A stretch of DNA of 59,310 nucleotides. Origin: Opitutia bacterium. GTDB lineage: Bacteria; Verrucomicrobiota; Verrucomicrobiia; Opitutales; Seribacteraceae. Position 1 is the first letter of the stretch. Every line of letters begins with the position of its first letter. The DNA is taken from positions 1-59,310 of the forward strand of contig PBLJ01000063.1 in assembly GCA_002721705.1 (NCBI GenBank), given 5' to 3'. The notes beneath the pieces are model-generated. The model was not told the DNA's origin. It ran no database searches and worked only from the letters and a program-made list of their open reading frames with translations. Below, in pieces: positions 1 through 6,866 of the stretch. Position numbers and translations under genes: made by a program.

Positions 1-235
1 CTTTCTGTAGGAATTTCCTCCGTTCTTCCACGGGCGCATCTCTCTCAATCATTTCTTTAAATGTTTCCTGATCCTCTTCGTTTCTGAGGCCCCAAGAAGG
101 AATACTCATAACTCTCTCGTCACTAAGCTTATCGGTCATGTCAATCAAGAGATTCTCGGTGGCGTTCCCTACATTGCTGGTGCGCTTTGGGCTTACGTCC
201 TTAGCCTCGTTCTGAAGGGCCTGCTTCTTCGTCTC
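1..235 (-). repeat. Direct repeat copy 1 inside the lipoprotein gene
   Basis: This stretch matches 589-823 at a constant offset of 588 bases (196 codons) without indels, roughly 90% identical by eye. It encodes the second repeat unit of the lipoprotein. The repeat may continue beyond the window edge. Confidence 0.9.
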
Positions 236-880
236 ATCCCGAGTAGTCTGGTCTTCCACCGCGTCTCCCTCGCCGACCTCATTTGTGTCCCCACGGTCAC
301 TGTCGGACTCTTCACTATTTTGGCCCTCTTCAGTCTCGCGGGCAACCCTCATTGCGAGTTTCTTTCCCGGGCGGTCTGTACCTTTCTCGCCTTCTTCTAG
401 AGGACTAAACCATTTCCCCTGAAACTTCATCATGAGTTCATCCATCAATCCCTCTCTTACTTCCGTCATTTTCTCCGGGGGCATATCCAAAAATTCCGGA
501 TGATTCTTAAGCACGGATAAAGCTACCCGAAAGACTGCCGAGTAGGCGTCTGTAGAGATCCCGCCAAAATCTTCGTGCTTAAGAGGTGCTTTCTGTAGGA
601 ATTTCCTCCGTTCTTCCACGGGCGCATCTCTCTCAATCATTTCTTTAAATGTTTCCTGATCCTCTTCGTTTCTGAGACTCTCAGGAGGAATACTCATAAC
701 TCCCTTGTCGCTAAGCTTCTCGGTCTCCTCAATCAGAGGATTCTTGGTGGCGTTCCCTACATTGCTGGTGCGCTTTGGGCTTACGTCCTTAGCCTCGTTC
801 TGAAGGGCCTGCTGCTTCGCTACCTCCCCACACCCAACCATGAGCATAGCGACCATAAGAACCGAAAGTAATTTAATCAT
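1..880 (-). CDS. Lipoprotein with internal duplication, C-terminal part outside window
   Basis: Reading starts at an ATG at 880 and stays open to the window edge (about 293 codons seen). Residues 1-16 form a lipoprotein signal peptide ending M-V-G before Cys17, so the product should be lipid-anchored in the envelope. The mature part is highly charged (Glu/Lys/Arg/Asp) and looks helical, with an acidic Glu/Asp/Thr-rich linker around residues 165-215. About 80 residues beginning just after the signal peptide recur 196 residues later in the same frame. The family is not recognised and no enzyme motif is visible. A short 'gagga' stands directly before the start and an 'aagg' lies 11 bases further up. 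It diverges from the next gene on the right. Confidence is high that it is coding, and there is no basis for a function. Confidence 0.75.
   Translation of the reverse strand, partial: MIKLLSVLMVAMLMVGCGEVAKQQALQNEAKDVSPKRTSNVGNATKNPLIEETEKLSDKGVMSIPPESLRNEEDQETFKEMIERDAPVEERRKFLQKAPLKHEDFGGISTDAYSAVFRVALSVLKNHPEFLDMPPEKMTEVREGLMDELMMKFQGKWFSPLEEGEKGTDRPGKKLAMRVARETEEGQNSEESDSDRGDTNEVGEGDAVEDQTTRDETKKQALQNEAKDVSPKRTSNVGNATENLLIDMTDKLSDERVMSIPSWGLRNEEDQETFKEMIERDAPVEERRKFLQK
589..823 (-). repeat. Direct repeat copy 2 inside the lipoprotein gene
   Basis: In-frame partner of the repeat at the window start. It encodes the first repeat unit, directly after the lipobox. Differences cluster in the middle of the unit, while both flanks are almost unchanged. 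Confidence 0.9.
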
Positions 881-1256
881 TCCTCGACCTTAAAGCTTCT
901 GAAACTGTTTGGTCAATGCTTCCACCCTGAGGCGCTAGGGGATTCTTAATTACGCTTCGCCAGCAACCTAGGCCATTTAAATGGCTTCCCCTCCGCCGGG
1001 ACTGGTCCTGCTAAATTTCAAACTGGGGCCACGGCCATTGACCGAATTACCCACCCCAAGGCTTATATATTTCAAATCGGAGCCCGCCGGCTATTTGAAA
1101 GTATTTTGCAACTAACACGCTAACTACCGGCGTTTTTGGCCTTAGCCGCTATTTTTAGGGGATTGCAGGTGGTTTGGTAATTTTACGGTAATTTCAAAGG
1201 AAACGTTTTTAATTATTAATTGTTCCCCGGGGCTGGCCATAGGTGTAAACCTTATT
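881..1256. other. Divergent intergenic region, 376 bases
   Basis: Lies between the divergent starts of the duplicated lipoprotein and the next plus-strand gene. I see no open frame worth calling. It holds a perfect 14 bp palindrome and an AT-rich stretch just before the right-hand gene (about 1207-1222). It is presumably the shared promoter region. Confidence 0.5.
972..985. promoter_or_regulatory. Perfect 14 bp palindrome, possible operator
   Basis: GCCATTTAAATGGC is its own reverse complement and sits between two divergent genes, about 90 bases upstream of the left one. This is a typical place for a dimeric repressor. The RHH protein at 2520-2684 is an obvious but unproven candidate ligand. 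Confidence 0.35.
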
Positions 1257-1982
1257 ATGGCCAATGTTCACGCCCTTAACCAGCTACTAGGCGTACCGAC
1301 CGACGTCGGAGATTACCGCTATTGGGACCTCTCTTTTCCGCCGATCCAGACGCCGCCGCCGGCAACCATCCCTTACCTGCCCAAGCGCAACTACGAGTGG
1401 GTGAAAGGCATCGATATACCGGTTGGTAGCAAAGGTGCGTTCAAGCACCCTTGGTGGGCTTTTGTTAACAAGCGTTATCCTCTTCAAACCAGTCGTCTAA
1501 TCGCAAGTTGGGAGACCAGCTATTGTTATTGTAAAGTTAACCTTGGCGGGGGCTACTGGCTGCTTTCGTCGCCGATGGATCCGGACACGCTTTCGACGAG
1601 AACCAACAAAGCTTTTTACATTTGTTTTTTGTACCAACTTCGCGGCTATTCCAACCGAGGGGGTGGTACTCGCCGTCTAGCCGGTTTTATAAAGTACCTT
1701 AGCGGTATGCCGAGGTGCCCATTTACTGTTGTTTATTTCAGACCAACGGGCGATGAGCTACTATCGGTTATGGCTCCTCACTTGAGTGCTCTTGGCTACC
1801 GGCGCACCGGCCATAAGACCGCTGACCTGAAAAGGATTTACAGTAGGATGTTAAAAGGGAAGCCAACACGACACCTCGATGATTTTGGCGAACCCTACTG
1901 GCGCTCGGATCTATTCCAGCCAACAGATTCCATTTACGGCCCGAAGGACTGCCCGTGGCCGCGGCTCCTTCAGAACGCGTGA
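1257..1982 (+). CDS. Hypothetical protein, first of three overlapping genes
   Basis: 241 residues with an ATG start; no strong ribosome site is visible (AGGTG lies 12 bases upstream). The product is basic and rich in Tyr, Trp, Arg and Pro, with no signal peptide or membrane segment. The composition resembles small replication or nucleic-acid-binding proteins of mobile elements, but I recognise no motif and assign no function. Its 3' end overlaps the next gene by 28 bases, and that gene overlaps a third, so the three probably form one operon. The nearby integrase and tRNA make an element-borne origin plausible. Confidence 0.6.
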   Translation: MANVHALNQLLGVPTDVGDYRYWDLSFPPIQTPPPATIPYLPKRNYEWVKGIDIPVGSKGAFKHPWWAFVNKRYPLQTSRLIASWETSYCYCKVNLGGGYWLLSSPMDPDTLSTRTNKAFYICFLYQLRGYSNRGGGTRRLAGFIKYLSGMPRCPFTVVYFRPTGDELLSVMAPHLSALGYRRTGHKTADLKRIYSRMLKGKPTRHLDDFGEPYWRSDLFQPTDSIYGPKDCPWPRLLQNA

Positions 1983-2539
1983 ACGACCAAGCTTTCAAGA
2001 ACAGTACAGCCCTAACGGCCCAACGCGAAGGCATAATGGGCGCGGCCTTGGCCCGCCACTTTGGTTGTTCGCTGATTTTTAATGAAGACCCCAAGCGCCG
2101 CCAACTTTACGATTACGCGTTGTTTTCCCCGGAACGCGGTTTCGCACTGACCTGCGAGCACCAAGATGAATATTTCACCACAACCATGGCCGGCCAACTA
2201 TGCCTTGAACTTTATACCTTGGCAAAGAACCACAAAAAGAAAGGCAAACTACTTTATACAACGGCAAACAGGTTAATTTACGTGATCAACAACATAAAAA
2301 AAGTTCTCATAATTGATCTTAGTATATTAAAAAAAATGGTTGTTGATTTGGAGGCCGCCGGCCAACTGGAAACCTATACGCCAGAGGACCACGATGCTTG
2401 GAAAGAAAAGCATGATACCCTACCCACGACTTGCGCCCTCGTCCCCATCGAGGAAGTCCTGATTCAGGCGCCGCAAACAAGTGTAATTACCTTTGAAGAA
2501 CTGAATATACCAACCAGCTATGAAAAACTACGACCCTAG
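1955..2539 (+). CDS. Hypothetical protein, second of three overlapping genes
   Basis: 194 residues from a GTG start that overlaps the previous gene. An in-frame ATG at 2036 would give a 167-residue product starting at MGAALARHFG and leave a 53-base gap, so the start is uncertain. It contains a Lys-rich central part (about residues 90-130) with alternating Ile/Leu, and an acidic C-terminus. No signal peptide is seen and the family is not recognised. Its end overlaps the RHH gene by 20 bases. The tight packing argues for a shared function with its neighbours. Confidence 0.55.
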   Translation: MAAAPSERVNDQAFKNSTALTAQREGIMGAALARHFGCSLIFNEDPKRRQLYDYALFSPERGFALTCEHQDEYFTTTMAGQLCLELYTLAKNHKKKGKLLYTTANRLIYVINNIKKVLIIDLSILKKMVVDLEAAGQLETYTPEDHDAWKEKHDTLPTTCALVPIEEVLIQAPQTSVITFEELNIPTSYEKLRP

Positions 2540-2684
2540 AAAAACCACAGTAAAGATTCAAACCAGCGAAGCCATAGCCAAAAGCTGGTCCGTTCACGCC
2601 TCGCGGCTCGGCATCTCGCGATCCAATTATTTGCTTCTTCGGTTGAGTGAAACCAGCGGCAGCGTTCCGACAAAGCAAGGATAG
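2520..2684 (+). CDS. Small ribbon-helix-helix (CopG/Arc-like) protein
   Basis: 54 residues, ATG start overlapping the end of the previous gene. The layout fits the RHH fold. A short basic strand (TTVKIQT, residues 9-15) is followed by a helix (about 16-31), a Gly-Ile-Ser turn, and a second helix (about 33-43, SRSNYLLLRLS). RHH proteins bind DNA as dimers through the strand and commonly act as autorepressors, antitoxins, or plasmid copy and relaxosome factors. Here it closes a three-gene overlapping cluster and may control the cluster or the palindrome upstream of it. The family call rests on pattern only. Confidence 0.6.
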   Translation: MKNYDPRKTTVKIQTSEAIAKSWSVHASRLGISRSNYLLLRLSETSGSVPTKQG

Positions 2685-2697
2685 GCAGCGCCAATGG

Positions 2698-2780
2698 CAC
2701 TTGATCTGCAAAGCATTTGACTGGACTCGGGGGGTGATTTTGGGTCGGGGCGTGAAGCGAATACTTTTAGCTCTTTTGGT
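2698..2780 (+). repeat. 83 bp direct repeat, copy 1 (lipoprotein leader)
   Basis: Matches 4215-4297 with about five mismatches and no gaps (offset 1517). In the second copy this segment is the leader and signal-peptide start of a TPR lipoprotein (GTG-Lys-Arg-Ile-Leu-Leu-Ala-Leu-Leu). Here the same start (GTG at 2752) runs into unrelated sequence after VKRILLALLVG, so this copy is a truncated gene start or a duplicated expression signal. Confidence 0.85.
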
Positions 2781-2850
2781 GGGAGGTGAATCTTCCACTG
2801 TGACTCTTGATACCCTTGACAAGTTTAAAAGTATCTTATTCCTAAGAGAA

Positions 2851-3276
2851 ATGAAATTACACTATTTAATTATCCTGATCGCCTTTGCATTAAACGGTTG
2901 CGTTTCAAGCTCCACGTCAAATCTACCAGCTTGGAAAGACCCCTCTAAATTGGACATAGATTTATCTAAGTATCCGAGGACCACACTCACTGTAGCAGAA
3001 GCTAAGGCGTGGGAAGGCAAGACCTTCGCAGAAGTAAAAGCAACTTTTGGCAAACCAACTAATGCCTCTACTGGTTCTTGGATTTATACCTATACACGCC
3101 TAGTGAATGCTACCCAAAAAAGAAAATTTGAACACAGGATATACTCAGCCCGCATTCATGTTGTGGATGAGTTAGCTGAAAAAGAATTCGAAACTGTAAT
3201 GTTCTTGCCGGCTTCCACTCCAATTGATTCAGACACTAAAGTTAGAAATGTTTCTTGGACAGGTGCTATAGATTAG
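2851..3276 (+). CDS. Small lipoprotein, possibly BamE/SmpA-like
   Basis: 141 residues from the ATG at 2851. The frame is open further upstream, but this start places a classic lipoprotein signal peptide at the N-terminus (lipobox L-N-G before Cys17) and has an AAGAGA just upstream. Residues about 55-80 follow a pattern seen in BamE/SmpA-like small lipoproteins (x-G-K-T-F-x-E-V-x-x-x-F-G-K-P-T, then a Trp-x-Tyr strand). That resemblance is weak and is inference. The gene follows the truncated leader repeat, so its expression may depend on the duplicated upstream segment. Base composition is more AT-rich than that of the TPR lipoprotein downstream. Confidence 0.65.
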   Translation: MKLHYLIILIAFALNGCVSSSTSNLPAWKDPSKLDIDLSKYPRTTLTVAEAKAWEGKTFAEVKATFGKPTNASTGSWIYTYTRLVNATQKRKFEHRIYSARIHVVDELAEKEFETVMFLPASTPIDSDTKVRNVSWTGAID

Positions 3277-3289
3277 TTGATGTTATCTA

Positions 3290-3469
3290 GTGGAACCTAA
3301 TCTCAAACTGTCTGAAGGTGATGACGTTTACTTTTCAGGGGAAATTCCACAAAGCCATCGTGAACGATGGAGTCATTGGGCCCAAGAGAGTCGGTATGAG
3401 GATGATGCTGAGATGACTGAGCCTTTGTTTAGAATTGATTTCACTGAAATCAGATCCGTGGATGACTAG
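3290..3469 (+). CDS. Short acidic ORF, probably a gene remnant
   Basis: 59 codons from a GTG to TAG. The product is acidic, with Trp, Tyr and His, and reads like the C-terminal end of a larger protein (pattern SHRERWSHWAQESRYEDDAE, then a β-strand-like end). No ribosome site, signal peptide or recognised domain is seen, and there is a stop codon just upstream in frame. It may be a small gene, but a decayed 3' fragment of a lost lipoprotein-type gene is more likely in this duplicated neighbourhood. Confidence 0.3.
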   Translation: MEPNLKLSEGDDVYFSGEIPQSHRERWSHWAQESRYEDDAEMTEPLFRIDFTEIRSVDD

Positions 3470-3477
3470 GAGGAGCT

Positions 3478-3579
3478 CGCAAAGATTACGTCCGCCTACA
3501 CGCCCCCGACCCTACGAACGTGGACGCCGCGGTCAAGGCGAGCCGTGGCGGGACGCTTGGAACGTGTTCGCTTGATTAA
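3478..3579 (+). pseudogene. GC-rich coding-like fragment without a start
   Basis: An open stretch of 33 codons ending in TAA, with strongly GC-rich third positions unlike the AT-rich DNA before it and similar to the TPR lipoprotein gene downstream. It has no plausible start. It is best read as a leftover 3' end of a gene removed by rearrangement, and it adds to the signs of recombination in this segment. Its end overlaps the stop of the opposite-strand gene. Confidence 0.25.
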
Positions 3580-4094
3580 ATGGTGAGAGGTTCCCCGCAA
3601 TTTTTGCAAACGGGTTTTCTTCCCTCGCGGGAGGCCTCTTCTAATTTTTGAGAGAGGATCCGATTCTTGGTTTCACATTTGAGGCATTCTACGATTTCGG
3701 AGTCCTCACTTCGCTGATCCTCCTTTTGAACCCATCGTTCATATGTTTCAATATCGGCGGCAGTTTGGGCAGCGCTTACTTTCCCGGCGGGAATGCCAAT
3801 TCGGACAAGCGATGCATAGATCGAACCTAAGTACCTCACGAAACTGCTTAGCAATGGGATTTCGGTAGATAAAATGACTGTACAGATCATGACAATAACG
3901 AATCCCGATGGCAACACCCACCAAGAATGTAATTTATTGATTTCAAGAACGCCAATCAAGATTGCCGACACTACAAAAAACAACGCTCCCATTATGGTAT
4001 GGAGCCCCGCTGCCAGTTGCGTTCTCACGCAAAATGTCCAAGCAACGGCAAAGAATACCAATACCCCGTAACCTATGTAACCTAGAACTTCCAT
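3576..4094 (-). CDS. Membrane protein with C-terminal zinc ribbon
   Basis: 172 residues. About three hydrophobic segments (residues roughly 5-25, 30-50 and 58-80) are followed by a soluble, charged linker. The C-terminal ribbon carries two CxxC knuckles separated by 23 residues (CLKC and CKNC), fitting a structural zinc site. No catalytic motif was seen and the function is unknown. It diverges from the TPR lipoprotein, and the region between them has an inverted repeat. The start is the first ATG, and the hydrophobic N-terminus supports it. Confidence 0.65.
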   Translation of the reverse strand: MEVLGYIGYGVLVFFAVAWTFCVRTQLAAGLHTIMGALFFVVSAILIGVLEINKLHSWWVLPSGFVIVMICTVILSTEIPLLSSFVRYLGSIYASLVRIGIPAGKVSAAQTAADIETYERWVQKEDQRSEDSEIVECLKCETKNRILSQKLEEASREGRKPVCKNCGEPLTI

Positions 4095-4162
4095 TTATTC
4101 ATTTCTCGATCCTAGCCCAAACAACCCCATCGTCAACTGTCCACCAGCTATGTAGTTGCGTT

Positions 4163-4187
4163 CACCTAAAACCGGGAAGCTTAGGTG
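4163..4187. promoter_or_regulatory. Inverted repeat between divergent genes
   Basis: Arms CACCTAA and TTAGGTG (7 bp, perfect) are separated by 11 bases. The site lies about 70 bases upstream of the start of the minus-strand zinc-ribbon gene and about 80 bases upstream of the lipoprotein gene. It could be an operator or an RNA hairpin; no T-tract follows, so it is not an intrinsic terminator. Confidence 0.3.
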
Positions 4188-4214
4188 CGGAATCCGTTGC
4201 TCACGCATTAAGGA

Positions 4215-4297
4215 CACTTGATCTTCAAAGCGTTTGACTGGACTCGGGGTTTGATTTTGGTTCGGGGCGTGAAGCGAATACTTTTAGCTCTTTTGGT
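4215..4297 (+). repeat. 83 bp direct repeat, copy 2 (intact lipoprotein leader)
   Basis: Partner of the copy at 2698-2780. It spans the region just upstream of, and the first codons of, the TPR lipoprotein. Both copies are open in the same frame upstream of the GTG, starting at a TTG. Confidence 0.85.
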
Positions 4298-5279
4298 CGG
4301 AACGCTAATTGGCGGGTGCGGTGAGGACGGCAAGACAATGATCGAGTCCGAAGCGGACGATGAAACCCAAAAAGAAAACAATCGTCTGAAGGAAAAGGTC
4401 GCGCGTCTTGAAGCCGAAAAAGAGATAGCGGCGAGGGAACTGGAACACGCTGCTGCTGCCCCAGAGCCCGCGGTGGTTGTCCCGAATAAACTGACAGCCG
4501 ACGAGATCGAGGAACTTTACAGTCAAGCGGGCGCCTTTTTCGAGGAAGGCAAGTACCGCGAGGCCAAGGAGAAGATGACCCAAGCGTACGTCGCATTCGG
4601 ATTGCTCAAGGAACAGGATAGCTATGACCGCGTCCGCTACCTGCGCAGGCTATGTAAGATATCGAACAAGTTGCAGGAGAACGACCAAACCATCGCCTAC
4701 GCCATCGAAGTGGCCATCCATGCCGTGAAAGACGCCGATCGGGCGTTCGCCTATGGCTTGCTTGGTTCGGCATACGAGAACAAGGGCGAGTACGAGAAGG
4801 CGATTGAGTACAACGAGAAGTGCTTGGCCATCTACAAGAAGACCCTTGGTCCAGAGCATTTCTCAGTCGCCATCACCTACGTCAACATCGGTCTGGTATA
4901 CAAGAACAAGGGCGAGTACGACAAGGCGATCGGGTACTACGAGAAGGCGTTGACTATCTTCTTGAAATCATTGGGGGCGGATCATCCCTTAGTCGCCACC
5001 ACCTACGTCAGCATCGGGGCGGCCTATTCCAACAAGGGCGAGTACGACAAGGCGATCGAGTACTACGAGAAGGCGTTGGCGATACAATTGAAGACGCTTG
5101 GTCCCAACCATCCCGACGTCGGCATCACCTACAACAACATCGGGGTGTGCTATTCCAACAAGGGCGCCAAAACGAAAGCGCTGGCGTATCTGCAAAAGGC
5201 CAAAGGGATATACTTGAAGAAACTTGGCCCGAACCATCCGAGCACGAAGAACGTGCAGTCGTGGATCGACAAACTTTGA
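4269..5279 (+). CDS. TPR-repeat lipoprotein
   Basis: 336 residues from the GTG at 4269. An upstream TTG at 4218 would bury the signal peptide, so the GTG is preferred. The lipobox L-I-G-G precedes Cys17. A Glu/Lys-rich coiled-coil stretch (about 25-55) is followed by several kinesin-light-chain-type TPRs of about 42 residues. Their repeating pattern is YxNIGxxYxNKGEYDKAIxYYEKAL, with a link of the type KTLGPNHP. Such repeats form a protein-binding scaffold, here probably on the periplasmic or outer face of a membrane. The last three TPR units are nearly identical at DNA level, pointing to recent unit duplication. The partner is unknown. Confidence 0.85.
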   Translation: MKRILLALLVGTLIGGCGEDGKTMIESEADDETQKENNRLKEKVARLEAEKEIAARELEHAAAAPEPAVVVPNKLTADEIEELYSQAGAFFEEGKYREAKEKMTQAYVAFGLLKEQDSYDRVRYLRRLCKISNKLQENDQTIAYAIEVAIHAVKDADRAFAYGLLGSAYENKGEYEKAIEYNEKCLAIYKKTLGPEHFSVAITYVNIGLVYKNKGEYDKAIGYYEKALTIFLKSLGADHPLVATTYVSIGAAYSNKGEYDKAIEYYEKALAIQLKTLGPNHPDVGITYNNIGVCYSNKGAKTKALAYLQKAKGIYLKKLGPNHPSTKNVQSWIDKL

Positions 5280-5320
5280 AAGGGGTTCCACCTCGCTGAA
5301 GCGACGATTTCCGCCGCGCG

Positions 5321-5419
5321 TTACTTTTTAAGTATATCCTCAATTAATTCGGCCAGCGACCGGCGGTCGGTTAGGCAAAGAACAACGCCAAGGACAATTG
5401 CCATGATTAAGGTAATCAT
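5321..5419 (-). CDS. 32-residue membrane peptide overlapping the integrase gene
   Basis: The ATG overlaps the integrase stop as ATGA, the arrangement of translational coupling. The 32-residue product has one hydrophobic segment (MITLIMAIVLGVVLCL) followed by a charged amphipathic tail (about residues 18-32). The length is in the range of type I toxin-like or phage membrane peptides, and no family can be named. The coupling to the recombinase is what makes it worth listing; it could still be a chance ORF. Confidence 0.4.
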   Translation of the reverse strand: MITLIMAIVLGVVLCLTDRRSLAELIEDILKK

Positions 5420-6693
5420 TGCTCCAATCCTAATTTCCAGAAGTCCTTTGCCGCCGACAGTTGGACCGTACGGTTAACGTAATGCTCCTGCCGCACTTCT
5501 TCGGAATTTCCGAATTGCCGTCGCATCGCCGGCTCACGGGTATCTGATGTTTTATTTATGGGATTCCACCGCCACCAGTAGGTTATGGCCGTGTGGCGGA
5601 AGGTATTAGCCTGCCAAGTGCCTTCAGGGAAGCCGGCCTTGGCAGTAAGCCCACGAAAACCCTTCGCGCTGAGCGTCCGGGGGAAAACCTCCAGTCCCTT
5701 GGCCTTCGCGGACTGAAGAATTGATACCAAGTTAGGCGCAAGCTGAACCTCGCGATTACTGTCTTTCTTTCCTATCTCAGGAATCTTGAGGTAAGGCGCA
5801 TCGTTCGGTGGCTCCAAAAAAATGTCCTGCCAACCGAGAACGCGGATTGAAGGGTTGGCCTTGGAGTAAAGCTGCTTGTTGTGGACTTCCCCGGCACGGA
5901 GGCCAGCCAACACTTGAACGGCAATGAAAGGAAGCCATTTCAAATAGCGGCCTTCGCTCACCAAGTTGAGGAAGGCTTCGACCTGCTCCACCGACAGGAC
6001 GACAGGTGGCTTTTTTTTACCCGTTGGAGGCGATTCCAACTTGGCCATGGGGCTTGCCGGAAGGATTCCCCCAGCACCAGCACACCAGTTAAAGAATGTC
6101 CGAAAACTATTAAATTTATTACGCCGCGTTTGATCCGAACCCTTGGCCCAGTACTTTTTTAATTCGTCACCTTGGATGGTTTTTATCAACCGCTCGCCAT
6201 GTTGAGAAACTAGAGGTGAAAGGTGCGTTTTGGCTGTGTCGCAACTAGCTTTGGAACGCCACTTCCCATCCGGGTTTTCATCAGTCCTCGTTCTCGCCTC
6301 AACATACCGATCAAAGGCTTCCCTTACGGTGACGTCCTCATATTGACGAAAACGTCGTACGGCCTGAACGCATTGAAGAAGGGTAAAGCCTTCCGGTAAA
6401 AGGTCGGTTGCTTCCGTGGCGTCATTCAGTTGCTCAGGGCTGAGCCTCGTGGTAACATCCCTAAACCTTGCAAGGTCGGGGCAATTCTTTTGTTTCCAAT
6501 CGTTAATTTTCGCAAGCGCGTCAGCGTAGTCGGTAGCTTCCTTATCAAAACGCTCAAGCCCTTTTGGATTTGCGCGGACCCTGATCCTGACGTAATGAAC
6601 GTAATTCTTTTCCTTTAATTTAAACCTAACCGTCAGTGGCTGCCCCTTGTACAGATAAGTTGCTTCAACGTCTTGATACTTTTTCGCCGCCAC
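5416..6693 (-). CDS. Tyrosine recombinase / phage-type integrase
   Basis: 425 residues. An N-terminal arm and SAM-like core-binding region (about 110-215) precedes a C-terminal catalytic domain (about 230-420). Visible catalytic positions are Arg in GLRAGEVH, the box TFRHTAITYW with Arg-His, and the nucleophile Tyr in QEHYVN. The usual first His of the HxxR box is replaced by Asn, and the second His (normally G-H) also reads Asn (FGNSEEV), so this is a divergent member. The gene starts 84 bases from a tRNA-Arg and points away from it, which is usual for an integrase at an element end. A membrane micro-ORF overlaps its stop. Confidence 0.9.
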   Translation of the reverse strand: MAAKKYQDVEATYLYKGQPLTVRFKLKEKNYVHYVRIRVRANPKGLERFDKEATDYADALAKINDWKQKNCPDLARFRDVTTRLSPEQLNDATEATDLLPEGFTLLQCVQAVRRFRQYEDVTVREAFDRYVEARTRTDENPDGKWRSKASCDTAKTHLSPLVSQHGERLIKTIQGDELKKYWAKGSDQTRRNKFNSFRTFFNWCAGAGGILPASPMAKLESPPTGKKKPPVVLSVEQVEAFLNLVSEGRYLKWLPFIAVQVLAGLRAGEVHNKQLYSKANPSIRVLGWQDIFLEPPNDAPYLKIPEIGKKDSNREVQLAPNLVSILQSAKAKGLEVFPRTLSAKGFRGLTAKAGFPEGTWQANTFRHTAITYWWRWNPINKTSDTREPAMRRQFGNSEEVRQEHYVNRTVQLSAAKDFWKLGLEQ

Positions 6694-6754
6694 TCCACAT
6701 TTATGGGGAAAATTTGGGGAAAAGTCAAAAGAACAATTTAATGGAATTTACCCA

Positions 6755-6775
6755 AAGCCTCACTACAAGAGGCTT
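6755..6775. other. 7-7-7 inverted repeat beside tRNA-Arg, candidate recombinase core site
   Basis: Perfect 7 bp arms AAGCCTC and GAGGCTT flank a 7-base centre (ACTACAA), two bases from the 5' end of the tRNA gene and between it and the integrase start. Tyrosine recombinase crossover sites have this geometry: inverted arm sites around a 6-8 base overlap. No second copy was found in the window, so this is a candidate only. A regulatory hairpin is the alternative. Confidence 0.3.
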
Positions 6776-6777
6776 CA

Positions 6778-6852
6778 GCCCCCATAGTTCAAAGGATAGA
6801 ACAGTGGTTTCCTAAACCATTGATCCAGGTTCGAGTCCTGGTGGGGGCGCCA
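6778..6852 (+). tRNA. tRNA-Arg (anticodon CCT)
   Basis: 75 bases including encoded CCA. The acceptor stem GCCCCCA pairs with TGGGGGC, the D stem is GTTC/GAAC, the anticodon stem is GTGGT/ACCAT with loop TTCCTAA (anticodon at 6811-6813), and the T stem is CCAGG/CCTGG with loop TTCGAGT. All stems pair and the variable loop is short. It reads AGG codons. It sits next to an integrase gene, and tRNA-Arg genes are common integration sites. Confidence 0.95.
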
Positions 6853-6866
6853 TCTCTCGAGGATGT

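Noticed and set aside
1..880. The 588-base periodic repeat as a CRISPR array
   Set aside because: Only two long copies with an in-frame coding link; no short repeats with variable spacers were seen anywhere in the window.
4225..4596. Long open frames on the minus strand opposite the TPR lipoprotein
   Set aside because: They mirror the high-GC third positions of the real gene, have odd Arg/Pro/Ser-rich composition and no ribosome sites.
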